NCBI RefSeq assembly: GCF_036825875.1
Contig: NZ_DAISXK010000036.1
Location: 1 to 28,199 of the forward strand
DNA from: Paucihalobacter sp036825875
GTDB lineage: Bacteria; Bacteroidota; Bacteroidia; Flavobacteriales; Flavobacteriaceae
Direction: 5' to 3'
DNA length: 28,199 nucleotides
Part shown: positions 1 through 7,045 of the stretch, piece after piece
Layout of the letters: each line of letters begins with the position of its first letter
How positions within the stretch are numbered: the first letter of the stretch is position 1
Made by a program: the position numbers and the translations under genes
The notes under the pieces: generated by a model
Database searches by the model: none
The model's input: only the letters and a program-made list of their open reading frames with translations
What the model was told of the DNA's origin: nothing

Positions 1-5
1 ATGTT

Positions 6-704
6 ATGACTTTAAACTGTGTAGTAGTTGATGATTCTGCGATTCAACGCTTATCTATTGTAAAGTTAATTGAGAATCATTCCTCACTTAATCTTATTGC
101 AGAATACAGCAGTGCCCTAGAAACCAAAAACGGCTTAAATACTCACAAGGTAGATCTTATCTTTTTAGATATTGAAATGCCAGTGTTAAACGGATTTGAA
201 CTTCTTGATGTACTCAATAACAAACCCCAAATTATTTTTGTTACTGGTAAAACAGAATATGCCTTTAAAGCATTTAATTATGATGCTACTGACTACCTTC
301 AAAAACCAATAACTAAAGAACGTTTTAATCAAGCTGTTGAGAAAGCCCTAGAACAACACAAATTGAAACTTGACTTTAATGAAGCCGATGGCGAACATAT
401 TTTCGTTAAAAGTAATCTAAAAAAACGAAAAGTTTACATTAAAGATATAAAATGGATTGAAGCCTTAGGTGATTATGTAAAAGTAGTTACAGAAGAGAAC
501 AGCCTAGTTGTGCTTTCAACCATGAAAAGCTTTGAGCAAGAATTACCTGAAGGTAAATTTTTGAGAATCCACAAATCTTATATTGTTAATCTTGATAAAA
601 TAGACAGGTTTAACAGTAAAAATGTGGAGGTTGGCGCTTACGAAATACCTTTGAGTCGCAACAAAAAAACCCAGCTGGTGGATGCCTTAAACAACATAAC
701 CTAA
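6..704 (+). CDS. LytTR-family response regulator
   Basis: This is a two-component response regulator of the LytT/AgrA type. An N-terminal receiver domain (about residues 1-115) is followed by a LytTR DNA-binding domain (about 130-230). The receiver shows the acidic pair D9/D10, phospho-acceptor D55 in LDIEMP, T80, and K100 in the QKP turn. The C-terminal half has the LytTR pattern with IEALGDYV and FLRIHKSYIVN. The length of 232 residues is typical. The start ATG overlaps a TGA in another frame (ATGA at 6-9), which suggests translational coupling to an upstream gene outside the window, probably its histidine kinase (inference). Its stop codon overlaps the priA stop on the opposite strand. Regulated targets cannot be read from this sequence. 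Confidence 0.95.
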   Translation: MTLNCVVVDDSAIQRLSIVKLIENHSSLNLIAEYSSALETKNGLNTHKVDLIFLDIEMPVLNGFELLDVLNNKPQIIFVTGKTEYAFKAFNYDATDYLQKPITKERFNQAVEKALEQHKLKLDFNEADGEHIFVKSNLKKRKVYIKDIKWIEALGDYVKVVTEENSLVVLSTMKSFEQELPEGKFLRIHKSYIVNLDKIDRFNSKNVEVGAYEIPLSRNKKTQLVDALNNIT

Positions 705-3157
705 TAGTTATCGACGTTTAAAACTACTTTAACAGCTCTAAAATCTTTTACACTTTGGAAGCTATTGTTTATCTTTACAATGGCTTCTTTTGTTTTTTTT
801 AGCGATTGATTGCTTCCTATTTTTATAAGAATATTTTTGTGATATTGATTTCTAATCCGTGATATTGGTGGAAACTCCGGCCCTAGAACTGAATCTCCAA
901 ACAATTGTTTTAAAGAAGTTGCATACCAATCAGCTGCAAAATTGGTCTTTTGAAAATCTTTATGTTTTAAAGTAATTTTAATCAGCCTATATAATGGTGG
1001 ATATTTAAAATTATGTCGTTCGTTCATCTGTTGAGCGAACATTTCGTAGTAATTATTTTGAGACACCTGTTGTAGAATGTTGTGATCAGGATTAAAGGTT
1101 TGAATTAAAACTTTTCCGCGTATATCCGTTCTGCCAGCGCGACCTGCTACTTGTGTCATCAATTGAAAACTGCGTTCATGGGCTCTAAAATCTGGGAAAT
1201 TTAGACTGCTATCGGCATTCATGATACCTACAACTTTTACATTTCTAAAATCTAATCCTTTAGTTAGCATTTGCGTACCAACCAATATATCTACTTCTTG
1301 GTCTTGAAAGGATCCTATTACTTTTTGGTATCCGTATTTTCCTCTGGTGGTATCTAAATCCATTCTGGCTACTTTAGCCGTAGGGAATAACTGCTTTGCT
1401 TCTGATTCTATTTGCTCAGTTCCGAATCCTTTGGTATCTAAATGATGACTTCCACAAGCACCGCATTGTTGCGGCATCGCTGTATGGTGACCGCAGTAAT
1501 GACAACGAAGCTGGTTGCGATATTGATGGTAAGTTAAACTCACATCGCAATTGGGACATTGAGGCGCATGACCACAGGTTAAACACTCTACAATAGGTGA
1601 ATAACCACGACGATTTTGAAATAAAATCACTTGTAAATTATTACCTAAAGCTTCATTGATTTCGTCTATCAATCTCAGGCTAAAATGGCCTTTCATACGT
1701 TTGCGTTTGTGCGCATCTTTTATATCAACCAATTCCATTTCAGGCATTTGAACTTTATTAAAACGCTGGTTAATTTCAACCAATGCGTATTTCTGCTGCC
1801 TGGCATTATAGTAACTCTCCAAACTCGGTGTAGCTGAACCTAAAAGGGTTTTCACAGTAAATAAATGAGCCAAAACAATGGCCGTATCGCGTGCATGATA
1901 TCGCGGTGCCGGATCGAACTGCTTATACGATTGTTCGTGTTCTTCATCTACAATAACGAGTCCTAAATTTTTAAAAGGCAGCAACACCGAAGAACGAGCC
2001 CCAATAATAATGCGACCTTTTGATGTATTTTGCAGTACATGATTCCACACTTCCATTCGTTCGAAAGACGAATACCTCGAATGAAATACTGCCACCAAAT
2101 CACCAAAATGCGCTTGTAAACGCTCGACTAATTGAGTAGTTAAGGCAATTTCTGGAACTAAATAAAGGGCTTGTTGCTCTTTATCGATAACTGCTTCGAT
2201 TAGTTTGATATAGATTTCAGTTTTACCCGAAGAAGTAACCCCATGAACCAAACACACGGAGTTGGTTTCAAACGATTTTTGAATCTCTTGTAAAGCTGTT
2301 TGTTGAAAATCCTCTAAAACTAAAGCTTCGGTATTAATGTTGCCTTCATATTTTACTCTATCTTTTTTTTGATGGTAGACTTTCAAAACTTCTTTATCTA
2401 TCAATGAGTTGATAACAGAATCCGAGGCATTAATTTCGGCTTTTAAAGTTTCCATTTTAATTGCCTGCGACGATCTTGCCGACATGCTGAAAAAGGTTAA
2501 AACAACTTCACGTTGCTTGGGCGCTTTTGTTAGGCTATCTAAAAGTTCGCGCAAGGCAGCTTCAGTTTTATAAGTTTCGTTGATTTTGACGTATTTAACT
2601 AATTTAGGTTTGTAGGTTTCAAATAATTCCTCTTGAACAATGACTAGTCCTTTTTCTATCAAACTATTCACTACCGGTAACACTTGTTTTTTCTCTAAAA
2701 TCGATACAACCTCATCAATAGAAATCGAAGATTGATGCTGTAAAGCTTCTACTATTAAAAACTCATCGTCGGTGAGTGATATTTCTAGGTCATTAAATTT
2801 GTTAGCACTTTTAATAATGGTTTCACTTTCTATTAAAAATCCACTTGGTAAAGATGCTCGCAATACTTCGCCTAAGGTACATACGTAATATTGGGCCATC
2901 CATTCAAATAATTCAATTTGTTTTGTGGTAATTGTAGCATGGTTATCTAAAATTTGATAAATAGGTTTTGCCTCATAAATCAAAGGTGGATTTTGGTGAA
3001 TACTACAAACTACCGCAGTATACACTTTTCGTTTACCGAATGGCACGGCCACGCGCATTCCAGGTATTAAAAAATCGGATTCTGCTTTGGTAATATGGTA
3101 GGTAAATGCCTTTTGAAGCGGAATGGGCAGTATGACGTCTATAAAATAAGCCATCAT
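701..3157 (-). CDS. priA: Primosomal protein N' (replication restart helicase PriA)
   Basis: PriA is a 3'-to-5' superfamily 2 DNA helicase that recognises stalled forks and reloads the replisome. All hallmarks are present in 818 residues: an N-terminal DNA-binding region; Walker A GVTSSGKT at 306-313; the DEEH box at 404-407; the SAT motif near 441; eight zinc-binding cysteines as four CxxC pairs (525/528, 534/537, 552/555, 565/568); and QVAGRAGR motif VI at 669-676. The ATG overlaps the stop of the upstream yihY gene as ATGA (3154-3157), so it is probably translated by coupling as the last gene of nadC-yihY-priA. A second ATG directly follows the first and could also be used. The gene is intact and ordinary. 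Confidence 0.98.
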   Translation of the reverse strand: MMAYFIDVILPIPLQKAFTYHITKAESDFLIPGMRVAVPFGKRKVYTAVVCSIHQNPPLIYEAKPIYQILDNHATITTKQIELFEWMAQYYVCTLGEVLRASLPSGFLIESETIIKSANKFNDLEISLTDDEFLIVEALQHQSSISIDEVVSILEKKQVLPVVNSLIEKGLVIVQEELFETYKPKLVKYVKINETYKTEAALRELLDSLTKAPKQREVVLTFFSMSARSSQAIKMETLKAEINASDSVINSLIDKEVLKVYHQKKDRVKYEGNINTEALVLEDFQQTALQEIQKSFETNSVCLVHGVTSSGKTEIYIKLIEAVIDKEQQALYLVPEIALTTQLVERLQAHFGDLVAVFHSRYSSFERMEVWNHVLQNTSKGRIIIGARSSVLLPFKNLGLVIVDEEHEQSYKQFDPAPRYHARDTAIVLAHLFTVKTLLGSATPSLESYYNARQQKYALVEINQRFNKVQMPEMELVDIKDAHKRKRMKGHFSLRLIDEINEALGNNLQVILFQNRRGYSPIVECLTCGHAPQCPNCDVSLTYHQYRNQLRCHYCGHHTAMPQQCGACGSHHLDTKGFGTEQIESEAKQLFPTAKVARMDLDTTRGKYGYQKVIGSFQDQEVDILVGTQMLTKGLDFRNVKVVGIMNADSSLNFPDFRAHERSFQLMTQVAGRAGRTDIRGKVLIQTFNPDHNILQQVSQNNYYEMFAQQMNERHNFKYPPLYRLIKITLKHKDFQKTNFAADWYATSLKQLFGDSVLGPEFPPISRIRNQYHKNILIKIGSNQSLKKTKEAIVKINNSFQSVKDFRAVKVVLNVDNY

Positions 3158-4098
3158 TGATTAAACTTTCTTAAACGGTTAAGTGAAGCGTTTAGCTCGT
3201 AACCCAGCAACAAAATATTAGAATTTAACCACAAATAAAATAAAAGAATTAGCAAGGCACCAATTGAGCCGTAAAGTTCGTTGTATTGAGAAAAATTATC
3301 AATATAAACACCGAACAAAAAAGAGGTTACCATAATTAGTAAGGTTGTTAGTGCTGCACCAATAGAAAAAAATCTATTGTTTCTACCTTCTTTGGTACCA
3401 AAATAGTAAAGGGTTGAGGTGGCGATGTAAGTCATAACTATAAAAAAGAGATATTTACCTACCACAATCCAATTGAGTGCCGAACCAGTATCAGAAAAAC
3501 TTTGACCTGTTAAACTATTATATAACGGTTGCATGATATAAATTTGAAAAAAACCAAAAACTGCTACCGTAAGAATAACTAAAAACGCCAAAATTAATGC
3601 TACACCAAGCGCATATAAATATTGCTTGAAAATATTACGTGATAATTGCTCGTGATAAGAACTTTCGAATCCTGAAAATATGGCACTTACGCCATTAGCC
3701 ATTAAAATAATAGACAATATAAAAACCGTCGATAATAGACTTCCACTACTATCTCTACTGATGTTGTCAAAAATGTTTTGTGAGAAAAACTCAAAGGTTT
3801 GGGGTGGCAAAATAGAATCTAAAAAGGCTAAAAAATCTTGCTGAAAATTTGCAATAGGAATAATTGGAATTAAAATTATGACAAACAATAAGAAAGGAAA
3901 AATAGCAGTAAAAAAATTAAACGCAATAGCGCTAGCACGCGTAGTTACTGCTCCTTGAACGATGCCTATGACGTATAGTTCCATTAAATCATAGGTTGAC
4001 AAACCTTCAAAACCTGGTAGCTTCAAACCTTTCAAAAACTTAACAACATTTTTGATAATTGGAATTTTCTCAAGTTTGTCTTCAACTGGTTTAGTCAT
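3154..4098 (-). CDS. YihY/BrkB-family inner-membrane protein (first copy)
   Basis: This 314-residue polytopic membrane protein belongs to the YihY/virulence factor BrkB family, once called ribonuclease BN; the RNase assignment has been withdrawn for the family. About six hydrophobic segments lie between residues 70 and 305. Family signatures are the early AIAFNFFTAIFPFLL stretch and the late LYGSIGALLILLFYLWLNS segment before a Glu (GYELNA). The precise function of the family is not known; transport or envelope roles are usually proposed. It sits between nadC (35-nt gap) and priA (4-nt overlap), so it is probably cotranscribed with both. A second, more distant family member lies at 26779-27780. 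The ATG start is clear. Confidence 0.9.
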   Translation of the reverse strand: MTKPVEDKLEKIPIIKNVVKFLKGLKLPGFEGLSTYDLMELYVIGIVQGAVTTRASAIAFNFFTAIFPFLLFVIILIPIIPIANFQQDFLAFLDSILPPQTFEFFSQNIFDNISRDSSGSLLSTVFILSIILMANGVSAIFSGFESSYHEQLSRNIFKQYLYALGVALILAFLVILTVAVFGFFQIYIMQPLYNSLTGQSFSDTGSALNWIVVGKYLFFIVMTYIATSTLYYFGTKEGRNNRFFSIGAALTTLLIMVTSFLFGVYIDNFSQYNELYGSIGALLILLFYLWLNSNILLLGYELNASLNRLRKFNQ

Positions 4099-4133
4099 AG
4101 TATTTATTTTGAAGCAGCTTCAGTCTTATGCTA

Positions 4134-4994
4134 TCATTCTATAGCTTTTAGGCTTAAATCCATATTATACACCGAATGCGTTAAGGCACCCGAAGAAATA
4201 AAATCGACACCACACAAGGCGTATTCTCTAATGGTTTTCTCATTAATACCACCAGAAGATTCGGTTAAACATTGGTCGCCAATCAGTTTGACAGCCTTTT
4301 TGGTATCCTCGAAATTAAAGTTATCAATAAGAATACGATACACACCTTCATTTTCAAGTATTTCTTTAATTTCCTCTAAATTTCGGGCTTCCACGATTAT
4401 TTTTAAATCCTTGTTGTGTTCCTTCAAATAGTGCTTTGTTTTTATAATTGCTTGGCTTATACCACCACTGAAATCGATGTGATTATCCTTCAACATTATC
4501 ATGTCGTATAAAGCAAATCTATGATTTTCACCACCACCAATTTTTACTGCCCATTTTTCTAAGGCGCGAATGCCTGGAGTTGTTTTTCGGGTGTCTAAAA
4601 TCTTAGTTTTTGTACCTTCTAACAAATCCACAAACAGCTTGGTTTTAGTTGCAATGGCACTCATCCGCTGCATAGCATTTAATACCAACCGTTCGGCTTT
4701 TAAAATTGATTGCGATGCACCTTCCACAAAAAAAACAATATCACCATATTTAACTGTAGATCCATCTTCAATCAACACCTCCAACGTCATGTTTGCATCA
4801 ACATAGGCAAATACTTGTTTGGCAAACTCAACACCTGCAATAATTCCGTTGTCCTTAACTAAAAGCTTCGCTTTACCCTTAGCAGTTGAAGGAATGCATG
4901 CTAGAGAACTATGGTCGCCATCACCAACATCTTCGCGTATGGCGTTGGCAATAATTAAAGCTATTTCGTCGTTGAATTGTTCTTTTGAAATCAT
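4134..4994 (-). CDS. nadC: Nicotinate-nucleotide pyrophosphorylase (carboxylating)
   Basis: NadC (quinolinate phosphoribosyltransferase) converts quinolinate and PRPP to nicotinate mononucleotide in de novo NAD synthesis. With the ATG at 4994 the protein has 286 residues, the usual family length. Visible motifs are DTRKTTPG (134-141) and GGENHR (154-159) of the quinolinate site, KDNH (169-172), and ESSGGI with the late SSGALTHS phosphate-binding loop. The open frame extends 21 codons further to a TTG at 5057, but that extension is translated from a tandem repeat (5030-5057) and lacks homology to the family, so it was rejected. It is the first gene of a leftward operon with yihY and priA, and is divergent from rlmH. 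Confidence 0.96.
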   Translation of the reverse strand: MISKEQFNDEIALIIANAIREDVGDGDHSSLACIPSTAKGKAKLLVKDNGIIAGVEFAKQVFAYVDANMTLEVLIEDGSTVKYGDIVFFVEGASQSILKAERLVLNAMQRMSAIATKTKLFVDLLEGTKTKILDTRKTTPGIRALEKWAVKIGGGENHRFALYDMIMLKDNHIDFSGGISQAIIKTKHYLKEHNKDLKIIVEARNLEEIKEILENEGVYRILIDNFNFEDTKKAVKLIGDQCLTESSGGINEKTIREYALCGVDFISSGALTHSVYNMDLSLKAIE

Positions 4995-5029
4995 AACAAC
5001 CAAATTTGCTGTAAAAGTAACGAATTCAA

Positions 5030-5057
5030 ATTCCAAATTGCAAATTCTAAATTCCAA
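5030..5057. repeat. Four tandem ATTCCAA-like heptamers
   Basis: Positions 5030-5036, 5037-5043, 5044-5050 and 5051-5057 read ATTCCAA, ATTGCAA, ATTCTAA and ATTCCAA, preceded by a six-base partial unit at 5024-5029. The array fills most of the nadC/rlmH divergent gap. A single copy of the same word occurs downstream of rdgB near 6761. It looks like simple-sequence expansion between genes; whether it affects transcription is unknown. Confidence 0.85.
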
Positions 5058-5077
5058 TAAAATTGTAATTTTGCTTT

Positions 5078-5551
5078 ATGACTATCAAACTAATTTGCAT
5101 TGGTAAAACCGATAATAGTGCATTGCAATCTTTAATTGAAGAATACGCCAAACGACTTGGTTTTTACATCAAATTTGAATTGGAACTCATTTCAGATTTA
5201 AAAAAGACGAAAAACCTCTCAGAAGCACAACAAAAAGAAAAAGAAGGCGATTTAATTTTGGCTAAGATTAGCGCTAGCGATGTATTAATTCTTCTTGATG
5301 AAAACGGCGAACAATTCAACTCTGTATCATTTGCTGATTACCTCCAAAAACACATGAATTCTGGTATTAAAAATTTGGCATTTGTTATTGGTGGACCTTA
5401 TGGATTTTCCGATGCTATTTACACTAAATCCTCAGGAAAACTGTCGTTGTCAAAAATGACTTTTTCGCATCAAATGGTGCGTTTATTTTTTATTGAGCAG
5501 TTGTACCGAGGTTTTACTATCTTGAAAAATGAACCTTATCATCATAGATAA
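5078..5551 (+). CDS. rlmH: 23S rRNA (pseudouridine1915-N3)-methyltransferase RlmH
   Basis: RlmH is a SPOUT-class methyltransferase that uses S-adenosylmethionine to methylate pseudouridine 1915 in helix 69 of 23S rRNA on assembled 70S ribosomes. The 157-residue protein has the family length. The knotted C-terminal half is clear: GGPYGF at 105-110, the LSLSKMTFSHQMVRL segment (122-136) and the terminal EPYHH signature (152-156) with one extra Arg. The start ATG is the first in frame. It is divergent from nadC and converges on hpf across a shared terminator. Confidence 0.98.
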   Translation: MTIKLICIGKTDNSALQSLIEEYAKRLGFYIKFELELISDLKKTKNLSEAQQKEKEGDLILAKISASDVLILLDENGEQFNSVSFADYLQKHMNSGIKNLAFVIGGPYGFSDAIYTKSSGKLSLSKMTFSHQMVRLFFIEQLYRGFTILKNEPYHHR

Positions 5552-5575
5552 ATAGAGGTTGCTTCTAAAGAAAAA

Positions 5576-5601
5576 ACCCTTTTAAATATTTCTAAAAGGG
5601 T
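5576..5601. terminator. Bidirectional rho-independent terminator (rlmH / hpf)
   Basis: A perfect 9-bp stem ACCCTTTTA (5576-5584) pairs with TAAAAGGGT (5593-5601) around an 8-nt loop. An A-run on the left (5571-5576) becomes a U-tract for the leftward hpf transcript. A T-rich run on the right (5606-5612) serves the rightward rlmH transcript. It lies between the two convergent stop codons. Confidence 0.85.
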
Positions 5602-5615
5602 GATGTTTATTTTAA

Positions 5616-5915
5616 TTAAAATGTTTTAAACGTTTCTTTACGTTTTTCAAGCTGTTTTTTAAGATCGCTTATGGTTTCTTTTACAGACGCTTCAAAAGTC
5701 TTTTCGTTTGAAGTAGCAAAAATTCTTGGACCAGGCATGCTGAGTTCTATACTACAGATTTTACCACGATTGTTGTCTTTTGCATCTTCTTTGATATAAA
5801 CTTCAGCATTGATAAGCCATTCGTATTTCTGACTTAATTTTTCTAAATTTTTATTGACAAAGGTATTTAAACTATCACTACTATCTAATTGCACGTATTG
5901 AATACTAACTGTCAT
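5616..5915 (-). CDS. hpf: Short ribosome hibernation-promoting factor (HPF/RaiA family)
   Basis: This 99-residue protein matches the S30AE/HPF-RaiA family, which binds between the head and body of the 30S subunit and silences or protects idle ribosomes in stationary phase. Family features are the N-terminal VSIQYVQLDSSDSLNTFVNK, a central strand pair ending NNRGKICSIELSMPGP, and a final helix rich in Lys/Glu that follows NEKTFEASVKETISDL. There is no C-terminal dimerisation extension, so it is the short type. It stands alone rather than beside the xerC and tuf genes that often flank this gene in Bacteroidota, so it may be a second copy (inference). A TATATTTG promoter element lies 26-33 nt upstream. 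Confidence 0.9.
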   Translation of the reverse strand: MTVSIQYVQLDSSDSLNTFVNKNLEKLSQKYEWLINAEVYIKEDAKDNNRGKICSIELSMPGPRIFATSNEKTFEASVKETISDLKKQLEKRKETFKTF

Positions 5916-5940
5916 AATTGATTTATTTTGGGTTTCTACT

Positions 5941-5948
5941 CAAATATA
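5941..5948 (-). promoter_or_regulatory. Candidate -7 promoter element for hpf
   Basis: TATATTTG on the minus strand matches the Bacteroidota -7 consensus TAnnTTTG and would give a leader of about 20 nt before the hpf ATG. No convincing -33 TTTG is seen at the preferred spacing, so this is a moderate call. Confidence 0.45.
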
Positions 5949-6182
5949 ACACCAATTTCCCCAACTAATCATGACCTCGATCAGTTTAACGTAATTTTAG
6001 ATGTTTGAAAAAAAATTATCTCAACAATTAAAAATGGTTTTAAACATACAAACCAAAAGTGATGCGCGCCGAATCGAAAAATACCAAATCTATTTGATAA
6101 CAATTTCTACTAAAAATAACAAAATCATACTTAAATAAGCCTTGTATTTAGTAATTTTAAGTCATGTTCTAAATAATTATAA

Positions 6183-6758
6183 ATGAAAATAGTGTTTGCC
6201 ACAAATAATTTAAACAAACTTAAAGAAGTACAATATTTACTTCCAGCACATATAACTATTTTGGGTTTAAGCGATATTAAATGTCACGAAGATATTCCCG
6301 AAACCCAACCTACCATCAAAGGCAATGCCATTCAAAAAGCTAATTATGTAAAGAATAAATATGGTTATGATTGTTTTGCGGATGATACTGGATTAGAAGT
6401 TGAAGCCTTAAATAACGAACCCGGTGTTTTTTCAGCCAGATATGCTGGTGCGGAACGAAATGATGATGATAACATTAATTTATTGCTACACAATTTAAAG
6501 TCACATAGCAACCGAAACGCACAATTTAAAACCGTTATCGCCTTAAGTTTAAATAATGAAATTAAAACTTTTTCAGGTATTTGCAAAGGTGAAATCACTT
6601 CAGAAAAACACGGTACACATGGTTTCGGTTACGACCCAGTTTTTAAACCCTTCGGTTATGAACAAACTTTCGCAGAAATGCTTCTAGAAGACAAAAACAA
6701 AATTGGCCATAGAGGAAAAGCAGTTAGACTTTTGGCGGATTATTTAAATTTTAAGTAG
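6183..6758 (+). CDS. rdgB: dITP/XTP pyrophosphatase (RdgB/HAM1)
   Basis: The HAM1/RdgB family hydrolyses non-canonical purine nucleoside triphosphates (dITP, XTP, ITP) to monophosphates plus pyrophosphate and so keeps deaminated bases out of DNA and RNA. The 191-residue protein has the full set of motifs: FATNNLNKLKE at 5-15, the catalytic DDTGLEVE at 67-74, PGVFSARYAG at 80-89, GFGYDPVF at 147-154, and a C-terminal HRGKA near 175. The ATG at 6183 is supported by the conserved MKIVFATNN beginning. It is followed by a perfect 18-nt palindrome. The 267-bp gap before it holds no convincing gene. Confidence 0.97.
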   Translation: MKIVFATNNLNKLKEVQYLLPAHITILGLSDIKCHEDIPETQPTIKGNAIQKANYVKNKYGYDCFADDTGLEVEALNNEPGVFSARYAGAERNDDDNINLLLHNLKSHSNRNAQFKTVIALSLNNEIKTFSGICKGEITSEKHGTHGFGYDPVFKPFGYEQTFAEMLLEDKNKIGHRGKAVRLLADYLNFK

Positions 6759-6765
6759 CAAATTC

Positions 6766-6783
6766 CAAATAATCGATTATTTG
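6766..6783. repeat. Perfect 18-nt palindrome downstream of rdgB
   Basis: CAAATAATCGATTATTTG is identical to its own reverse complement. It begins 8 nt after the rdgB stop codon and has no following T-run, so it is not a standard terminator. It could form a hairpin in the rdgB 3' end or be a binding site for a dimeric protein. Confidence 0.7.
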
Positions 6784-6828
6784 AATACCAACCCTTAGGC
6801 AAGGTCATATTTTATCTAAATCTCAAAC

Positions 6829-6852
6829 ACTCACCAACTCACCAACTCACCA
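6829..6852. repeat. Three tandem ACTCACCA octamers
   Basis: ACTCACCA occurs at 6829-6836, 6837-6844 and 6845-6852, followed by a truncated ACTA. The array lies upstream of the helicase promoter in the rdgB/helicase gap. It is simple-sequence repeat DNA with no evident coding or structural role. Confidence 0.85.
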
Positions 6853-6898
6853 ACTAATCTGTGCACTCCGCGATGATAATTTTTAGGTCGAAAATGTT

Positions 6899-6932
6899 TT
6901 TGTTCAATTAATCAAATAAAGTTGTATATTTG
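6899..6932 (+). promoter_or_regulatory. Promoter of the DEAD-box helicase gene
   Basis: TTTG at 6899-6902 and TATATTTG at 6925-6932 match the Bacteroidota -33/-7 consensus, with a 22-nt spacer (the usual value is about 19). Transcription would start near 6938-6940 and leave a leader of about 105 nt, much longer than others in the window. Confidence 0.55.
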
Positions 6933-6939
6933 CCGCTTG

Positions 6940-7045
6940 AAATTCCTCAGGGTGAGGATGTGTTATTTAGAAGTTTCAGGTTTAAGTATGTCGATTCGCT
7001 TCTTGTGTAACACCAAATAGATAATCGAATACTTATTACATTAGA
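6940..7045 (+). promoter_or_regulatory. Structured 5' leader of the DEAD-box helicase mRNA
   Basis: The region between the predicted transcription start and the ATG holds several self-complementary segments. A hairpin CCTCA-GGG-TGAGG lies at 6944-6956. A two-part stem pairs GTGTTA (6960-6965) with TAACAC (7008-7013) and AGAAG (6969-6973) with CTTCT (6999-7003). In addition, TCGATT (6991-6996) in the loop is complementary to AATCGA (7023-7028), allowing a pseudoknot or alternative fold near the start codon. Long leaders are known for cold-inducible RNA helicases in other bacteria; a regulatory role here is inference. Confidence 0.4.

Noticed and set aside
1..9. End of an upstream gene (TGA at 7-9)
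   Set aside because: The ATGA overlap hints at an upstream kinase gene, but two codons are not enough to support a feature.
4570..4806. Open frames antisense to nadC, priA, deaD, purB and other genes
   Set aside because: They overlap well-supported genes on the other strand and show no family motifs; they are shadows caused by codon bias.
4995..5057. N-terminal extension of nadC from a TTG at 5057
   Set aside because: It is translated from a heptamer repeat, needs a TTG start, and makes the protein longer than the family; ATG at 4994 fits.
5066..5073. TAATTTTG as a -7 promoter element for rlmH
   Set aside because: It ends only 4 nt before the ATG, so transcription would start at or after the start codon, and the nearest TTG is 25 nt away.
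6001..6138. 45-codon open frame (MFEKKLSQQLKMV...) in the hpf/rdgB gap
   Set aside because: No homology recognised, no promoter or coupling seen; an ATG-start frame of this length is expected by chance in AT-rich DNA. It could be re-examined by conservation.
6829..6852. CRISPR-like array
   Set aside because: The units are 8-nt direct tandem repeats without spacers and no cas genes are present.
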